From positions 1-6,650 of the forward strand of contig JAKANX010000057.1 of the NCBI GenBank assembly GCA_021823425.1: a stretch of 6,650 nucleotides of DNA, written 5' to 3'. Below are positions 4,895 through 6,650 of this stretch, in pieces. Within the stretch, counting starts at the first letter, position 1. The number at the start of each line of letters is the position of its first letter. Source of the DNA: Microcaldota archaeon. Its GTDB lineage: Archaea; Micrarchaeota; Micrarchaeia; Anstonellales; Bilamarchaeaceae. The notes below the pieces were generated by a model. That model made no database searches. It was not told where the DNA came from and saw only the letters and a program-made list of their open reading frames with translations. The position numbers were made by a program, and so were the translations under genes.

Positions 4895-6650
4895 TCAATC
4901 CGCCTTCCCTGTTGCGGCCTTCCTCCTGCTTATTGCCTCGGCGAGGGCGGCGCGCAGCTTCTCGTCGCTTATCGGCTTTTCGAGCACCATGTCTATCACG
5001 CCCATGTATTCGCCGTTGATTGGGTGCGCCTCGTGGCCGGTCAGGACCACGATTGCGGTTTCCGGATTGGACGCCCTTATTTTTTTCGCGAACGTCGGGC
5101 CGTAGGCGCCGGGCATTGAAATGTCCACTATGAGGGCGTCGTAACTGTTTTTGGTCAGGTCCATGAGCGCCTTCTGGGGGTCCTCGTGCAGCGTCACCCG
5201 CTGGTCGGAAAGCATGGCCTTGAGCGTGATGTTCACCAGGGTGTCGTCGTCAAGCACCGCGATTTTGTAGCCGGTCTGGATTTCCTGGGCCTTTGCAGGC
5301 GCGTCCGCGGCCTCCGGGCGGGCGAGCTGGAGCATTATCTGGAATTCGGTCCTCACTTCCGTGGACGTGCAGCACATGTACCCGCCGTGCTCGCGCAGCG
5401 TCACCGCGGAGGTGGCCAGGCCTATCCCCTGCCCGCCTTCCTTCGAGGACTGCACCTGCTCCTTGAACAGCCTGCGCTGCACGTATTCAGGAATCTGCGG
5501 CCCGTCGTTGGCTATCATGATGTTGACAAAATCCCCTGCCGCGCCCGGCTCGATTTCCCATCCGACGTCGATGCGGTAGGCGCGGTCGAACCCGAATTCC
5601 TCCACAGCGTTTTTCAGTATGTTGGTCAGCGCGGTGTTGAAGTCGCGCGGGTTTATGCGCGCGAGGACCCCGGGCGGGCTGTCCTTGATATTGACGCTGA
5701 ATCTTTTCCCGGCCATCCTCGCGTCGGAGAACAGCGCCTCGAGAAGATCGATGCTCGCAATGACCACCTTCCCGACGTCGGTCGTCGTGGACTTGGATGC
5801 GGATGGCGAAAACATTGAAAGGCGCTGCACGCGCGCCTTGCAGTTCTCCGCGCCCAGGTTCTGGACGGAAATCTGGTACTTGAGCTTTTCCAGAAGCCCT
5901 GCGAAATCCGCCGCGTCCGGGCTTTCCCGGCTTAGGAGGGATTCCATGGATTTTATGACCGAGGCGTTCATGCTGCTCATCCCGAGGACGGAGAAGAGAG
6001 CGTTGTTTAGGTCGTGCCGCATGCCCCCGGCGACCATGCCTTCGGCCGCCCTTGAGGAAAGCGCGGAAATCATCGCGTTCTTCTTCTTGCGCTCGATCTG
6101 GTCGAGCTTCTGCTTGGTTATGTCCTCGCTGAATTCCAGTATCGCGGCAAGCTTCCTGTCGTTCCCGTAAACCGGGTGGCCGTGGACCTTTATGAAAAGC
6201 GGCTCCCCGCCCCTGTCGTGGTGGATGTGCTCGTGGACGACGAGGCCGCCGCTCCTTTGCACGGCCCTCAGCGTGCAAGGATGGGCATCCTCGCCGCACG
6301 GCTTGCTGCTCTTGTGCGTGAGCTCGTGGCACTTGGCCCCTTCGGGGATTGCGTCCACGCCCCAGAGCTCGAGCGCGGCCTTGTTCGCGTAAAGGAGATT
6401 GTAATTGATGTCTATCATGTAGAGCGGATAGTGGAAGCAGTCCAGCACGTATTCCACGAAAACGGACTTGTCCTCGACATACTTCGCCTTGGAGTTGAGG
6501 TCGGAATAGAAATAGCACATGTGCCGCGCGGCCAGCAGCGCCTTCCACGCGCGGGATTCCTCGTGCGCGAACTTTTCCTGGAACGCCTCGAAACTCATCG
6601 GCCTGAGCACGTCCAGCAGCCTGGCCCCGAACGTGCGCTGGGCGGAAGCG
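4895..6650 (-). CDS. Cytoplasmic hybrid histidine kinase (PAS-HK-receiver), 5' end possibly beyond window
   Basis: A sensor kinase that should autophosphorylate on His and pass phosphate to its own receiver. Residues are numbered from GTG at 6610 (571 aa). A helical N-terminal segment (1-50) is followed by a PAS domain (about 52-168) ending in EFSEDITKQK. The PAS carries a Cys/His cluster: C94, H95, H99, C105, H110, C112. The dimerisation/phosphoacceptor region has the H-box RHDLNN with His199. The ATP-binding domain has the N-box NILKNAVEE (330-338, Asn334), the G1-type NDGPQIP (368-374) and the G2 box GGQGIGLA (392-399). A linker leads to a C-terminal receiver (about 447-562) with acidic D454-D456, phosphoacceptor Asp496 (VDISMPG), Thr524 and Lys545. 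There is no membrane helix and no DNA-binding output, so the signal is probably internal. The frame has no stop between 6610 and the window edge, and those 13 codons nearly all end in G or C, like the rest. The true start may lie outside; GTG 6610 and ATG 6598 are possible starts without a clear Shine-Dalgarno. Confidence 0.9.
   Translation of the reverse strand, partial: ASAQRTFGARLLDVLRPMSFEAFQEKFAHEESRAWKALLAARHMCYFYSDLNSKAKYVEDKSVFVEYVLDCFHYPLYMIDINYNLLYANKAALELWGVDAIPEGAKCHELTHKSSKPCGEDAHPCTLRAVQRSGGLVVHEHIHHDRGGEPLFIKVHGHPVYGNDRKLAAILEFSEDITKQKLDQIERKKKNAMISALSSRAAEGMVAGGMRHDLNNALFSVLGMSSMNASVIKSMESLLSRESPDAADFAGLLEKLKYQISVQNLGAENCKARVQRLSMFSPSASKSTTTDVGKVVIASIDLLEALFSDARMAGKRFSVNIKDSPPGVLARINPRDFNTALTNILKNAVEEFGFDRAYRIDVGWEIEPGAAGDFVNIMIANDGPQIPEYVQRRLFKEQVQSSKEGGQGIGLATSAVTLREHGGYMCCTSTEVRTEFQIMLQLARPEAADAPAKAQEIQTGYKIAVLDDDTLVNITLKAMLSDQRVTLHEDPQKALMDLTKNSYDALIVDISMPGAYGPTFAKKIRASNPETAIVVLTGHEAHPINGEYMGVIDMVLEKPISDEKLRAALAEAISRRKAATGKAD

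Noticed and set aside
4234..5019. Plus-strand open frame of 261 codons spanning the kinase/orphan junction
   Set aside because: It is antisense to two well-supported genes, is rich in Arg, His and Ala as expected from the complement of GC3-rich codons, and has no domain or Shine-Dalgarno.
5186..5818. Plus-strand open frame of 210 codons
   Set aside because: It is antisense to the kinase and receiver domains; composition and overlap mark it as a GC3 artefact.
5487..6548. Minus-strand open frame of 353 codons inside the kinase gene
   Set aside because: It is a frame-shifted shadow of the PAS and kinase domains with an Arg/Gly/His-rich, non-protein-like composition.

Overview
The window reads as a GC-rich stretch of an archaeal genome. 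The evidence is an archaeal-type FtsZ, an STT3/AglB-type oligosaccharyltransferase, AT-rich TATA-like promoters, an AGGTGG Shine-Dalgarno motif and free use of ATA (Ile) and AGG (Arg) codons. A DPANN or euryarchaeal host is a guess; nothing here fixes the phylum. I see no mobile element, tRNA, rRNA or CRISPR array. The high GC at third codon positions creates many long antisense shadow ORFs, which I discarded.

Layout. Positions 1-2208 (minus) hold the first 736 residues of AglB, whose C-terminal domain runs off the left edge. A 98-bp gap (2209-2306) holds a TATA-like promoter for aglB and a three-armed GC-rich inverted repeat just after the ftsZ stop. Positions 2307-3389 (minus) are ftsZ. A 145-bp divergent region follows, with one central TATA-like element. 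Positions 3535-3750 (plus) encode a 71-residue two-helix membrane protein that resembles the first half of a vitamin K epoxide reductase (VKOR) domain. It meets, stop to stop with no spacer, a minus-strand 380-residue helical protein of unknown function (3751-4893). That gene starts one base after the stop of a cytoplasmic PAS-histidine kinase-receiver hybrid kinase (4895 to the right edge), so the two form a tightly coupled operon.

How the genes may work together. AglB and the VKOR-like protein both act, or would act, on the outer face of the membrane: N-glycosylation and possibly disulfide formation. FtsZ builds the division ring. The kinase and the unknown protein look like a separate two-gene signalling operon, with the orphan as the likeliest partner or output. 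The parts most worth a second look are this kinase/orphan pair, the half-VKOR protein, the N-terminally extended AglB with an E-x-E in place of its second acidic motif, and the alternating hairpins between ftsZ and aglB.
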